Shown here piece by piece: positions 45,596-58,000 of a stretch of 64,000 bases of DNA (the first letter of the stretch is position 1; each line of letters opens with the position of its first letter). The position numbers and the translations under genes are program-made. The DNA comes from Cystobasidiopsis lactophilus (taxonomy: Eukaryota > Basidiomycota > Agaricostilbomycetes > Agaricostilbales > Chionosphaeraceae): positions 2,232,001 to 2,296,000 of the forward strand of contig BCIO01000001.1 in NCBI GenBank assembly GCA_001599975.1, read 5' to 3'. Below the pieces are notes generated by a model. That model was given only the letters and a program-made list of their open reading frames with translations, was not told where the DNA came from and made no database searches.

Positions 45596-48500
45596 ATGGC
45601 CGGGCCAGCTGCCAAGGACGCTGGTGGCGCCAACAAGCCTGGCTATCGCCCTCTCAATGTCAAAGATGCCCTCAGCTACCTAGACGAGGTGAGCAGCTTC
45701 TCCAAGAAGGGGACTCGAGAGGCGAAGAGAAGGAGCTTGCCTCCTGCTCCTCGCCTTGCCCCGGTAGCCTGGCCAGCGCTAATGCACTCGATGACAACAG
45801 GTCAAGATGCAGTTCTGGCACCAACCAGAGGTCTACAACCGCTTCCTGGACATCATGAAGGACTTTAAAGTCCAGTCCATTGACACGCCCGGCGTCATTA
45901 CCCGGGTCTCCTCCCTCTTCAGAGGCCACCCGGACCTCATCCAAGGCTTCAACACCTTCCTGCGTGAGTGCTTGGTTCATTCGGGCTTGAATTCAAAGCG
46001 CGGGGCTTAATCAGGCCGTTGATTGGCAGCGCCGGGCTACGTTCTCGAGTGCTCCCAGGATTCCGATACCCACATCACCATCACCACGCCCCAGGGCACG
46101 ACCATCCGGCAGTCCTTGGCTGGCGGCTTCGAGGTCTCGGCTTCCCAGAGGCTCGAGCCGCCCCAGCCCATGGCAACTCGCCCTTCCGCACCAGGCGCCC
46201 CCTCCGCCCAAGACGCTGCCTCCAAACCGCCTGCGGTCGCTGCCGCAGCCCAGCCCAAGGAGCCTGCTGCCACCGCTGCTGCCCAGCCAGTCGCATCCTC
46301 CTCTGCCCTGCGCCTGGGCTCGCTGCCGGCGCCAGCTCCCACAGCCCAGGGAGCCGTTGCGACCCCAGGTGCGGCCAGCGCCCTCGGCATCCCCAACGCC
46401 AACAAGCCGCCCGTCGAGTTCAACCACGCCATCAACTACGTCAACAAGATCAAGACCAGGTTCGCCGCCGAGCCGCAGACCTACAAGGTCTTCCTCGAAA
46501 TCTTGCAAACGTACCAGAAGGAGCAGCGGCCGATCCAAGATGTGCGTTTGCCTTCTGCCCTCTGTCGCTCCTTTGAAGGACGGCATGTGACTTCCGAGCT
46601 GCACAGGTTTACGCGCAAGTGACGATCCTCTTCCAAGGCGCCCAAGACTTGCTCGAAGAGTTCAAGCAATTCCTGCCCGACCCAAACCAGCCGCCCGTCG
46701 GCGGGGCTGGCGCTGGGCCCAACACTGGCGACAAGCGCCCACCACCTCCTGGTGTCGTCGCTCAGCCGGCAAAGAAGACTAAGACGGCCGCCTACGGCTT
46801 GACGGCTGCAGCCCAGAACCAAGAAGACAAGCGAAGGAACAAAAAGGCTCAGGCTGCCGTCCCTGCCGCCTCTGCTGCCCCTGCAGCCACCACGACTGGC
46901 CCAGGGCGCGGCCGGAAGAAGCAGGTCCAGCCCCTCTACTCGCCGCCGCCAGCGAACACCTCTTTGCTCTCCCCTCCGCCCACCGGCTACCATGAGGGTG
47001 GCGCGCCCTCCCCGTTCGCCCGAGGACAGGCCCAACCTTTGCCTGGCCAGACCTTGGTTTCCACCGACGAGCTCGCCTTCTTCGAGCGCGCCAAGCGCCA
47101 CATTGACGACAAGGCCACCCACCAAGAGTTCCTCAAGCTCCTCAACCTCTTCACCCAAGAGCTCATCGACGTCCCCACGCTCGTCGACATGGCCTGGCTC
47201 TTCCTGAGCGCCTCTGAGGCCCTGTTCTCCGAGTTCAAGGGCTTGGTGGGCTGGGACCCAACCTTGCACGGTTTGGTCCGCGGCGAGGAGTGGATGGTCG
47301 AGAACGAGGACGCCCTGGAACGGCCCAGGATCGACATTGCCCATCAGCCCAAGTACGGCCCGAGCTACAAGAGGCTGCCGAAGACCGAAGTCGAGCTCGC
47401 GTGCTCCGGGAGGGACGCCTTGTGCTGGAGCGTCCTCAACGACGAATGGGTTGCTCACGCCACATGGGTAAGTCTCCTCTCGCTACGGTGTTGGCTGGTG
47501 GAACAGCTTTCTGATCTTGACGACCTGCCAGGCTTCGGAAGGCGCCGGCATCCACCGCAAGAATGTCAACGAGGAGGCCTTGGCTTTCTCAGAGCAGGAG
47601 CGCCACTGGTTCGCCGTGGTCATGGAGATCAACACTCGAGCCATTGCGCTGCTGGACCCCATCAACCGGCGCATCGACATGATGGACGCTGAGCAGCGCA
47701 CCGCCTTCAAGCTTCGTCCCGGCTTTGGCGGCTCGCACGTCTCGGTAGTTGAAAAAGCCATCAAGAAGATTTATGGCTCGGACGCTCTTGGCGCCGCTTC
47801 TGGCACCCGCACCGACCACGGCCAGGAGGTCATGACCGCCCTTTACGAGTCGCCGGCCACGACGGTGCCCATCATTTTGGCTCGCATGAAGCAGAAGGAC
47901 CAGGACTGGCGGCGGGCTCTCAAGGAGTGGAACAAGGTGTGGCGGGAGGTCGACTCGAAGAATCACTACCGCTCCCTCGACCACCAGGCGGTCACTTACA
48001 AGGCCAACGACAAGAAGACGACTACGCACAAGTCGCTCACCGCCGAGATTGAGCAGCTCCGCAAGGACCAACAGCAGAAAAAGGTCTCAGTCACCGCGCC
48101 CTCCACCACCGAGGCCGACCCTGCCCGAGCGCATTTTCAGTTCGAGCTCCAGATGGACGACAAGTCCATCGTTCTGGACGCCATCAAGCTTGTCATCTGC
48201 TTTGTGGATCGCGGGGGCGGAGGCCTATCGATGGCTGACCGGGAGCGCGTTGAAGGCTTTCTGCGCATATTTGCGCCGCTGGTCTTTGGCATCACCCGCG
48301 CTGAGCTCGACGAACAGTTGGGCCTGTTTGTCATGGAGCAAGCGGACGAGTCATCAGATGAAGGTGAAGGCGGCGAATCGGAAGCTGGCAGCGAAGCTGG
48401 CACGTCGGCCACTACGGACGTCGAGTCGGTCGCCTCCTCCACTCTCAGCCAGGCTTCCGTGTCTTCGAGGCGCCCTGGGCCCAGGGCTATTGCAGCCGAC

Positions 48501-49930
48501 CTTCGCCGGCGTTTGCTCTCCAATACGCTCAGGGGCAATGAACCGCTGGCCGACTTCGCCAAGGCCAACGGTGTGGTGTCTGCCGCCGAGGAGCAGCGCA
48601 AGATCAAGGACCACAGCAACGAGCTGGGTGCTGAAGTCACCTGGATCCAGGCTGACTACAAGCCCTGGCACGATGCCGATATTGTCGCCAACTCAGAAAA
48701 GCGCATCCGCCACAGCTCTCCGACCAAAACCTCCTCGCGCCACAGCTCTCCAGAGGCGTCGGCTGACCTGGGCAAGCGCTACAACTTCTTCTGCGGCACC
48801 ACGCTCTACTGCTTGATCCGCACAATCCATGTAAGTGTTCTTGTTGTGACCCTTCGCTCACCGCTCACCGCATGAGGACTCCAGATGCTCTACCACCGCC
48901 TTCTCACGGTGAAAACTATCGGTGACGACCTAGCAAGTCGACCCTTTGTGCCCCGTGTCAGCCCTTTAGCGGTCGAGATGGGCTTGGCGACGCAGATTCC
49001 GGTTATCGACTACGCTGAAGATGGCAGCCACCCGGCCTTGTCTTATTACGACCACACGCTTAGATTGTTTGAACGACTGTTCGATGGCGAGCTCGACCCC
49101 AACCAATACGAAGAGACCTTGCGGCACATGTGGGGCATCAAGGCCTTTCCACTGTTCACCATTGACAAGCTGCTTACGACCATCATCAAGCATGTGAGCG
49201 GATCTGCTCATCTTATTACCATGTAAAAAGCCTGATGTACCTTCGACAACGTCTCTCAGGCCCACACGGCGAACGGGGATGCCAAGTGCCAGGACATGAT
49301 GCTTCTGGTCGAGCGAGACAGGCGGCGGCCGCAGATCACCGTGCGCCAGCAAATTGCCTACCGCATGGAGGTCGAGTCGCTGTTATCCGAGGATGACAAC
49401 CTATACCGGGTCGAATGGGTGAGCCGCTCGTTCCTGATCTGGCTGATCTTGACTAACCTAATGATGCCAGATCCCGGATGCGCAAGTCCTTGGCATCCAG
49501 CTGCTCGGCCAGAGCGATCTGACCCTGGACGACCTGCCGAAGCGTCCCGAAGAACAGTTTGAGTACTACGTCTCCAGCTATGTGCTCGCCACGCCGACGG
49601 AGGGCGTTGGCAGAGAGGTCAAGGCCCCAATCCTAAAGAGGTTCGTTGCTCTTCCTCTGTGCCGTGCTTTGTACGCCTGCTGACCTTTGCCGGGAAACGT
49701 ATCTCAGGAACTACAGGCGGGCCGTGAGCAAGCAAGAACGGCCTGTCCTCGCCTTCAGCAACTCTGGTATCAAGCTCGGCCTCAAGTCCTACAAGCTTTT
49801 CCACGTTGCGAAGACTGGCGACATCATCGTGCGCCCGCAGCGCGCTTCGCTGCCGGACGAGGACTCTTCCGCCGACAAGGAGCGGTTCGAGACCTGGCTC
49901 GAGGAGGTCTCTGCCAAGCTCCTTGCCTGA
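45596..49930 (+). CDS. SIN3: Sin3 transcriptional co-repressor
   Basis: Sin3 is the nuclear scaffold of the Rpd3-type histone deacetylase complexes. Nine exons (45596-45688, 45801-45963, 46030-46541, 46607-47467, 47532-48830, 48885-49193, 49260-49418, 49471-49640, 49708-49930) give 1,262 residues. The first paired amphipathic helix domain is at about residues 20-85 ([20 protein letters not shown], then FLDIMKDFK), the second at about 215-285 ([32 protein letters not shown]). A third PAH-like region follows ([15 protein letters not shown]). The Sin3 core-repressor/HDAC-interaction region starts near residue 495 ([20 protein letters not shown]). An acidic Ser/Glu-rich segment precedes the conserved C-terminal part. 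Pro/Ala-rich linkers separate the PAH domains. Confidence 0.96.
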
Positions 49931-50079
49931 TTGTTGTAGCTTTGTCCCCTTGTATGACTTCGTTTCTGCTACGTGGACCGCATGTAAAATTAAAATTTCC
50001 CACCTGTTGCGGCTTTGTCGAAGCGGGCGAAAACCGAGCTCAGCTCGGAGCACTCTGGACCCGCTGTGCCTCATACACG

Positions 50080-50797
50080 ATGCGAGTGCCCGCATTTGCT
50101 GCCTTAACAGCGTTGCTGGCTGGCGTCATGGCCAGCCAAGAGTCCCAACGTGTCTTTGTGTCCCAAGGAAGCAAGATCAACGAGTGAGCCTCTCGACGCC
50201 ATCGCTGCCCTGAAGTAAACTCATGCAATCGCGCTAGCCTCCTGACCATCGACACCCGCCTCAGCATCTTCAGCTCTTACCTGCGAGAAAGTAACTCTCT
50301 GGTGAAACGGCTATTAAACCCGAAGGAGCAGACGACACTTTTCGCCCCTACAAACAGTGCTATTTTGGCTCTTAAGCGCCTACCACACCGCGGGCCGGAG
50401 GATTCGCCAGGTGGCTTGGGGACTTTGGACGACGAGAAGGCGGCAGCGGCTTATCTGGAGCATTGGTACGTTCCGAAGCCCGCCATCTCCCCAGGGCATC
50501 GGTCAACTAAATGGGCTTCCGTGTAGGGTCTCTCGCCACATTGTGGAAGGGGTCATCTCCTCGTTTGAGGATGATTCGCTCGTGATCACATTGGTGGAAG
50601 GGCAGGAGATTTCCGTCAAGGTGGTCAACAAGGAAGGCAATGACTTTGAGCAGGTGGAACTGGGACCCTCGGCTGGCTCGCCGGTCCACATCTTGTCAAA
50701 GTCGGTGGCGGCAGATGGCATCATCTACGTCCTTGACGGCGTGCTGTCCTATGATGCCTCCAAGACAGTCGCCCGCGGTGGTGTCTACGAGCTTTGA
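50080..50797 (+). CDS. Secreted fasciclin-domain protein
   Basis: Three exons (50080-50183, 50238-50465, 50527-50797) encode 200 residues. A signal peptide is evident: MRVPAFAALTALLAGVMAS. One fasciclin (FAS1) domain fills the mature part: TTLFAPTNSAI is the first conserved block (H1), and GIIYVLDGVLSYD is the second (H2-like VIHVIDxVL). Fungal FAS1 proteins are cell-surface, wall or vacuolar proteins, some connected with adhesion or degradation. No GPI signal or second FAS1 copy is seen. It lies 149 bases after SIN3 and ends 157 bases from the convergent transporter. Confidence 0.87.
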
Positions 50798-50954
50798 CGG
50801 ACCCTTTGTTGTTTGCTTGTAAAGCCATCGTCATGCTAAGTGTATATGAGTGCAATTAATTGTGCAAATCGATTTCAAAGTGCTCTACTAGGTCGGTGTT
50901 GTTGAAACATCAGTGGCAAACAAAACTCAGTACTCCCACAAACTCGATACTACT

Positions 50955-53614
50955 TCACAGGGAAGCCTTCTCGGTCTTCTCGTTGGTGTGGCCGTTGGTG
51001 TGGCCATTAGTATGACCATTGGTGGCGGTCAAAGGCTGGTTCTCGAGAGGAGCCTCGCCTTCGAGCTTGGCCTTGGCTTGCTCCATGATTGACGCGTTGG
51101 GGTCAAGCAGAGCCTTCATGCCCATGCCGGAGGTGTCATAGCCAGCCTCTTCGAGATAACCTCGGAAACGCTCGTCCTCTTGCGCTGTTGCGGAAAATGA
51201 ATTAGATAGAACACACTTGGGCTTTCTCAGGCACCCACCAATGAAGTCCTCCTTGAAGTTGGGGATGAAAAAGAAGATGACTAAGGCAGAGACAAAGGCG
51301 AGACAGGAGCCAATCCACACGGGAATCTGCAAGCCCAGGATGAGATCGATTTGTTTGTGCGCGCAAAGAGTTTGCTTACAGTGTCGCCCTTATAGGTTCC
51401 GGCGCCTCCAACGTCCGTGATAATTGGAGTATAAACATACGTGGCAACGAAAGCCCCGACCTTAAGAGAAATATTAGCAAAGAGTGAGCAGATGAGCGGA
51501 GTAGGCGAGCTCACTTTGCCGATGGCAGCAGCAGCTCCATAAAAGATACCTCGAACAGCGGTGGGACCAGATGTCTTGCTAGCCAGCAACCCGAGACAGT
51601 TTCCAGGTCCAAACTCGCCGAAAGAGAGGTAAATGCCGTCTGGTCAAGCTCAACGGCGAACTTCAAAGAGTATTGGACAGTTGGCGACTTACAAACGATG
51701 GCGAAAGCGGCGACCTTGGTCTTGATCTTCTCGTAGGCACCAGAGAGGATGAAGCCAATCAACGACTGGCATAGCAAGCCAGTGCTGCAACATAACGACC
51801 CAAATCAGACCGCTCGGACCACCTGGCAATCTGGGCTACGCACATCATGGTGTACTTAGGACCCAGCTTGTCGATGAACATGGCACCGACAATGGTGCCG
51901 GGAAGGTAGAAGAAGTTGATGAGGCAGTCCCAGCTGGTAGCGAATTGGATAAGTCGCCATTCGCGAGGTTTAGCCCAATGTCTTACCCAATGTTCTGGCT
52001 CAAAGACCCATTAGGGAGCGCTTCGGCCACGATGACGGAGGAGTAGATGCCAGCGGGGTAGGCGACCCAGTCGTAGCTTCGAGCACGTCAAGGAGGTCCG
52101 CAGTGCTTTCCACCGAAAGCTCTCACCAAAACCACGCGAAGCTAATCGCCGCCAGTCTGTGCCCGTACTTCTTGAAGATTACACCCCACGGCATCTTTAG
52201 GAAGGGGATGGTCTGCATGCTGTGCTTTTGGTAGGACTTCGGCTCGGCCATTTTCATCCGGAAGTAGAGGATCGAGAGCGGGAAGACCGCGCCCAAGCCG
52301 AGTACCAGACGCCATACCCATTCAAGATGATCTTCACCAAATATTTGGATCAGCAAGAAGGCAATGAAGTAGACCAAGACGAAGCCGAGGTCGATCATTG
52401 TGTTGGTGGCAAGAACCAGCAGCTTGTGCTGATGCTTCTTATTCACGCCTGGATCCTCAGAGTTCTCCGAGGCAGCAACGGTGCCAGCAGGGTCTGAGAA
52501 CGCCAGCGTCAGCTGCTTCACCGTGAGAGGCTCATTCCGCGGTCAGCGGAGCTCACATTCGGCGCCGATGGCGATACCGATCAGGAAGCGATAGGCGATC
52601 AAAGCGCTGATCTAAAGACCGCCCATCGTCTCAGAGGTGTGAGTCTCCCTGGCTGATGGGGGAGAACACCTACCATGCCATTGATCGAGCCGCCCGCGCC
52701 TGCAGATCGGATTCGAAGGTGAGCTTCATGCAGCCAATTCAATCCATCTCCCTTACCCCATGCAAGGCCGGACATGACTGCCCAAAGGGCCATCCAGAGC
52801 GAAGCCTGCCGTAGGCGTCAGGCGGCTGTTGGCACAAGAGCACTGATTTAATACTCACAAACAGCATGCCGACTTTGCGTCCGATGCGATCACTGATGTA
52901 GCCGAAGCTCAGCATGCCGACGATGGTGCCAGCGAAGACCTGGTATATAGTCAGGACCCCGCTCTCCGTGATGTTGTGAGGTTTCGCCGCACCATCGAGG
53001 TGAAAAGCTGCGAGTTGTTGCGCGACTTCCACTCCTCTGGGTACATGTGGCTGAGGATGGCGTTGACAGGGCCCGAGGCGGCGTTGACGTAGCCATCCCT
53101 GTGGCAGGGAAAGTGCGTCAGCGCTACAAGAGTAGCGACCGAACAAGTACTCACGAAAAGAGACTTTGAAAGCGGAGAATAGGTTCGGGTCAGGCAAAGG
53201 AGGGCATTCTGCCTGTGGAGACTCACGCCTGTTGACAACAATGTCAGCAAGCGCAACGTTCCTCCGCCCTTGAAAGAAGAACTTGCAGCACCCTGAATAG
53301 AGCCGACATCAATCAGCATGGTAATATGGAAAGAGGGACGGCAAGTGCTCACGCCTGACGAAAGCGAAGAGGAGGACCATCAACTCAGCCACTCTGCTTC
53401 AAGCCGTGCCCTAAACCTCGAAGACTAACAGGCCTGTTAAGGTGCTCTCCTATCAGCTCTACCCGCCTCGCCCAGCAATGGATTCTCGCTCGTACAAAAA
53501 TAGTGCTGCCGGCGCCATCATGTCGTCATGGTAAGTGAGGATCGCTGGACTGTACAAGGCTCAAGCATACCCAATCTTGCCGATGCCAGACTTGTCCTCC
53601 ATAGTAGTCGCCAT
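50955..53614 (-). CDS. MFS transporter, GIT1-like (glycerophosphodiester/phosphate family)
   Basis: The conserved part is clear. [15 protein letters not shown] matches the first helix of Git1-type transporters, [14 protein letters not shown] is the MFS loop motif, and later helices read [57 protein letters not shown] and [15 protein letters not shown]. Such proteins import glycerophosphoinositol or phosphate with protons at the plasma membrane. At least nine exons are needed. The proposed start is the ATG at 53614 ([15 protein letters not shown]), but the exons between about 53130 and 53600 could not be resolved. The C terminus carries repeated NGHT units (50980-51025). Substrate specificity cannot be read from sequence. 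Confidence 0.8.
50980..51027. repeat. Tandem 12-bp coding repeat
   Basis: Four imperfect 12-bp units encode tandem NGHT (read on the minus strand) in the cytoplasmic tail of the GIT1-like transporter. Copy number is likely to vary between strains. Confidence 0.75.
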
Positions 53615-54064
53615 GTTGCTGCAACTCCAGACGGCGGATCGGAGGTGATTGGGAAGGAGACAAACTAAAATTTTGTCTGGTGGCTCCCACGTTTTCTCCG
53701 AGGCACAATGCCGGCATCCAGTTGGACAGAGTGCGATGAATTTTTATAGGCGAAACGTGCATTTATATTTACCTCCGGACAGCACGCGGCAGCAATAGAG
53801 CGCGGCCAATCGCAATTTCAATCGCAAAATGATCAACTCGCATGTGAAATGGAAACAAGCCGGTCAGCAACGCGTGTGGATGTCGCGTCCACAGTCATGC
53901 AGGCAGAGCTTGGAAGAAGGGGGCTAGCAGCGAATGGCAAGGACAGAGAAAAGAATGCAGAAACATAGCTTCAGGCCCAGCCCACAACTGGAGATGAGTT
54001 GACAAGACAACCGCTTCGAAAACAGTCACCGTATGCGTGTTGACAGCGAGCGACGAGGGCGCGG
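53615..54064. other. Divergent upstream region, transporter and NBS1
   Basis: About 450 bases with no gene or repeat that I can support; the promoters of both flanking genes should lie here. Confidence 0.4.
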
Positions 54065-57000
54065 ATGTGGATCCTGCGTGGCCAGTTCGATTCCGCAGAG
54101 CCTGGCAAAGTCACTGTCGCCTGGCTTCGGCCAGACAGGACGTATTTGGCTGGGCGTCGGTCGACAACCAAGACGCCCCCGGACTTCGACTTGGTTGGGC
54201 AGCATTTCTCGCGAGAGCATTTCAAGCTCGAAAGCAGCCCAGTCTTTCCAGATGCGTCAGAGGTGAGAGCATGCTGGCTTGGCAAAGCTCCGGTGGCCAT
54301 AGTCTGACAAGGCCGAGTTTCGCTGCACAGGACCCTTCGCAGCCTACGTACTCAATCACGTTGACTTGGACGAGCAAGAAGCAGTTTGTGCTGGGTCATT
54401 CTGGTGCTGCAAACACGCCACTCGACAACGGCAGCGAGATCGAGATTCAACCGGGCGACAAAAGCACGGACGCATTGCTCTCGTGAGCTCGCCTGACAGG
54501 TCGACCATTTAGCCCCGCGCTGACTCTTCCTTCAAGCTTCGAGTGGAAACCGATACTCGTGCATGTGTCTGGCGACTCAGTGGACGCCAGCGCCGAGGCC
54601 CACCGCGAAGAAAGCCTCAAAAGTCAAGGCGAGTTATTTGACCGCTGCTCCTGTTTGGCGTCGTGCTCAGCGCTGGTGCTGTTGGTCCAGGCCTTCGCTT
54701 CACCCAAGATGTAGGAGCTTGGCCAGTCACTCACTATGCCCGCATTGGCGCGATCGTGGAAGACTACCGCCTCATGCGCACAGTCATTGACCAGGGTTGC
54801 GTCGTCAGCGACCAATGGCTTGACATGATGTTTGCCACATCTTCTTCTGGTGCACCTCCCGAAGGCGCCAAAGGTCCTGACTCTGAGAAACCTCGGGACA
54901 AATGGGCTGCCAAGCAAATCGAGCAAGGGCAGGCCTGGCGCACCAAGCAGTTCCTGGACAGTGGCATCAAATGGGGCAACGACCTCAAGTACTGGGGCTT
55001 TTCGCTCTTGGAAACCGACTTTGCCACGAACTTTCCACAAGAATTGGCCCACTTCCCGGCTTGCGACGACCGCTGGAAACAGCTCTACCCCGACAACGCC
55101 AAATGGCAACCGCATCCGTCGCGCCAGCGTCTTTTCGAGAAGACTTTGGTAGCGACCTCGCGTCAAGAGAAAGAATTTTGCGACAACATGCAGGTTCTCG
55201 TCGAGCACACTGGCGGTACTTTCTATGCTTTGAACAACGACCTCACTTTAGAGCAAGCAGACGGTGTCCTTGATGGGCTTCTCCATTCAAAGAAGTGCAC
55301 CAAGCTCCTGCTCATCTTCAACTCCGAGGACAAATCGAACAAGCTCATCAAATTGGCCACAAAGTGCGGGCGTTCCTGCTTAGCGCTGCGCTTCCTCCGT
55401 TAACAACCGACCCTTTTTCTGAAACAGACTGAAAGCTGTCGGATGCATCACGCCCGGCCAAGTCATGGAGGTGGTCTACGAAGGCAAACTCGACAAGGCC
55501 AAGCTGGCGGCCAGTCTGGCAGCCACCCCTGGCGCGGACGAGCCCACCGAAAATCCACAAGCCAATGCCAACCCTCCCAAGAAGACGTTGGTGCCGGCCT
55601 CGTCTCTGCCGGGACCAATGGACGAAGACAGCTCTCTCGGCCCAAGCCCGGCTCCTACAACCGGCATCCCGTCCACCAATCCCCTCGAAAGTACCTTGAA
55701 CCCAGGTGGCCCAGCACCTACAACCCAAGGCCAACCCAGCACGAGCCAGATAGACGCGTCTATGCCGCCCCCGCCTCCCAAGAGGAAGCTGATCCGCCGA
55801 GCCGGCAATAATCAGTCTTCCTTTGACCCTCTGAGCCATTTGGCCAGCAGCCTGCCGCCTCCTCCTGCGCAGACCCCCGCTGAATCCAGCTCCGCCGCGC
55901 CTGCGCTGGATAGCGGAGATCCTTCTCAGCCTGTTCGTTCAATTGCATAATTAGCCTCTGCAGCAGCTGATCGAGGTCTGAGCAGCCCAAAACAGCCAAG
56001 CCGTCTCGACTGAAGCGACGTGTCGGCCAAGCTGTCGAGCTCGACCTTTTCCCGGACACGCAAGCGCCCGCGAAGAAGACGCGAACCAAGGAACCGGAGG
56101 AGGTGCCACCCGTTCAGATCAAGCGCAAGCCCGAGCCTGAAGAGGTTTTGGAGGCTCGAAAGCGCATGAAGAAGGAACAAGAGCGAGAGGCGGCGCGTGC
56201 GGAGCTGAAGGAGCTGCAAGACCGGGCGGAAGCGCAAAAGGCCGACCCTGCGCTGCGCAAGAAGATGGAAAAGGCGACTCAGAAAGCTTCCAGCCGCGCG
56301 GATGATGCCAAGGAAGAGGCGGCGAGGCAAAAGGCCATGTACTTGCAAATCGACCACGGCCGGCGCAAGATCAATCAGACCGACGCCATCCTCAACAAAG
56401 AGTTCAATGCCGTTCGTGGTTTCTCTTGCATGCCTTTCTCTTGCGATCTAATTGAATTTGGTGCTCAGTTGAAAATCGCTCGACCTGTGCTAATGAAGGA
56501 ACCCCACCAGCCCCGCCACGACAAAGGCAGGTGGGAGGGCATCGAGCAGGACCCGGACGCAGATCGCGAGAACGACGACTGGGGTCTGGAGCAAGATCAG
56601 AAGAACGTGTTTGTCCTCAAGGCGCTCGATGCGGCTTCGTTCAAGCAGCGCTCGGCCGCCTCAGTCGATCCCGGCTCCGTGGACGACGACCAGCTGGATC
56701 CCCGATGGGTCGGCAAGCCCAACTTCAAGAAGTTCAGACCGGTGAGAGCACATTGTCCATTCCAGGCGTCATTCGTCGCGCCTCACTGAGATGGTTCCTC
56801 TCGCAGAAAAATATGGCTCGAGCCCAAAACCAGGCGCGCCCAAGGGTCGAGCTGATCGCCATCAACAATGACCTCCAGCGTAAACCCCTTGCTTCATTTA
56901 CAGTCCCGAATGCTCTTGCTCACACGCGCTTCGTCATCCGCAGCTGCCGACCACCTGAGCGAATCGTCGTCCTCTTCCGATGATGAAGCCGGCGGCATGC

Positions 57001-57502
57001 CCAAGCTCAAGCTCAAGGCTCCTGTCGGCGGCAGGACCAAGAAGACGACCAAGGCGGCGCGCACCCAGAGCCCGGCTGCCACCTCGGCCAAGGGCAAGGA
57101 CAAAGCCTCTTCGTCCAAGCCGCCGGCCAAGGGCAAATCCAAGCCGACCTACACCGTGCTGGACACGGACGAAGAGGACGAGCTGAAGGAGGGGTCCGAG
57201 GCAGGCTCCATCCAGAGCTCGTCCACCATCGGCAAGAGGTCGCAGCGCAACAAGGGCAAGGGCAAGAAGAAAGCGTGCGTTGTCCTCATCCTTCGGGTCC
57301 CACTGCGGAACTGATGGTCGTTCAAAAACATGCAGTACGCCCTCGGAGGAGGAGGAGGAGAGTGACGACTCGGACTCGGACACAGTGGCGTTCAAGGTTC
57401 GTCGCGCGTCCCCTTCTTCCTCATTCGGGTGTTCCCCGGGCGAGCTCAATCGCGCGTCCTCAGGGATTCGGACCGGCCAAGACCAAGAAGCGCAAGCGTT
57501 GA
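54065..57502 (+). CDS. NBS1: Nibrin homologue (Nbs1/Xrs2), Mre11-complex subunit
   Basis: Nbs1 links Mre11-Rad50 to phosphorylated partners and to Tel1/ATM at DNA breaks. Eleven exons (54065-54262, 54331-54482, 54537-54632, 54671-55363, 55428-55932, 55986-56411, 56469-56741, 56807-56879, 56944-57274, 57336-57396, 57464-57502) give 948 residues. The FHA domain spans exons 1-2: MWILRGQFD at the start, RTYLAGRR, and GQHFSREHFKL with the conserved Ser-Arg. A BRCT region follows (TQDVGAWPVTHYARIGAIVE, VVSDQWLDMMF), then a second one. The C-terminal half is disordered; EFNALKIARP resembles the Mre11-binding region. The end has a poly-Glu run and a basic KTKKRKR tail, a probable nuclear signal. Several short introns (37-40 bases) are assumed. 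Confidence 0.88.
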
Positions 57503-58000
57503 AAGGGGACAAGAAGGAGGCCGTAAAGAATACCGCAATTACCGGCCATCTCATTGGCTCGGAGAGTCTCGCCTGCGCACCCCTGCATTTTGTCGTTTGC
57601 CCCCCTCCCACGAGATTCCCGCTTGTTTGGCTCTCGGAGGTCGACGTTGGCCTGTGATCTTGAGTGAGTAGCAGACCTGTTGAGCTGTGGCATCTTCGGA
57701 AGCCGCCTTCGCCGCATTCATGCGCCTCCCGCTCTGCTCCTCCTTGCGCCTCTCGCAACTTTCCGCTATTCCAAATCTGCTCGATTCCACGGCCTCCTGC
57801 GACGCTGGTGCCTTGGCTGCATGCGTTCCGACCAGCCAAAGCACCAGCGCAACCCGCCGTCGACCGGGGCTGGCCCGGCAAAGCGCTCCCAGCAGCTCCG
57901 GCTATCCTGTCCTCGCCGTCGTTGGAAATTTTTGCCACTTGGACTCAGACGCTGATCCTTGCTTTGGCTCGTGCTTGCTTCGCAGGATCCTATTGCAAAC
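57503..58000. other. Intergenic region NBS1-ACO1
   Basis: About 500 bases; 3' flank of NBS1 and promoter/5' UTR of ACO1. Open frames on both strands here look like chance. A 5'-UTR intron before the ACO1 start is possible (an acceptor-like TTCGCAG lies near 57980). Confidence 0.4.

Noticed and set aside
57349-57363. GAG-rich run in NBS1 as a microsatellite
   Set aside because: It is only a short poly-Glu coding run in an acidic segment, common in nuclear proteins.
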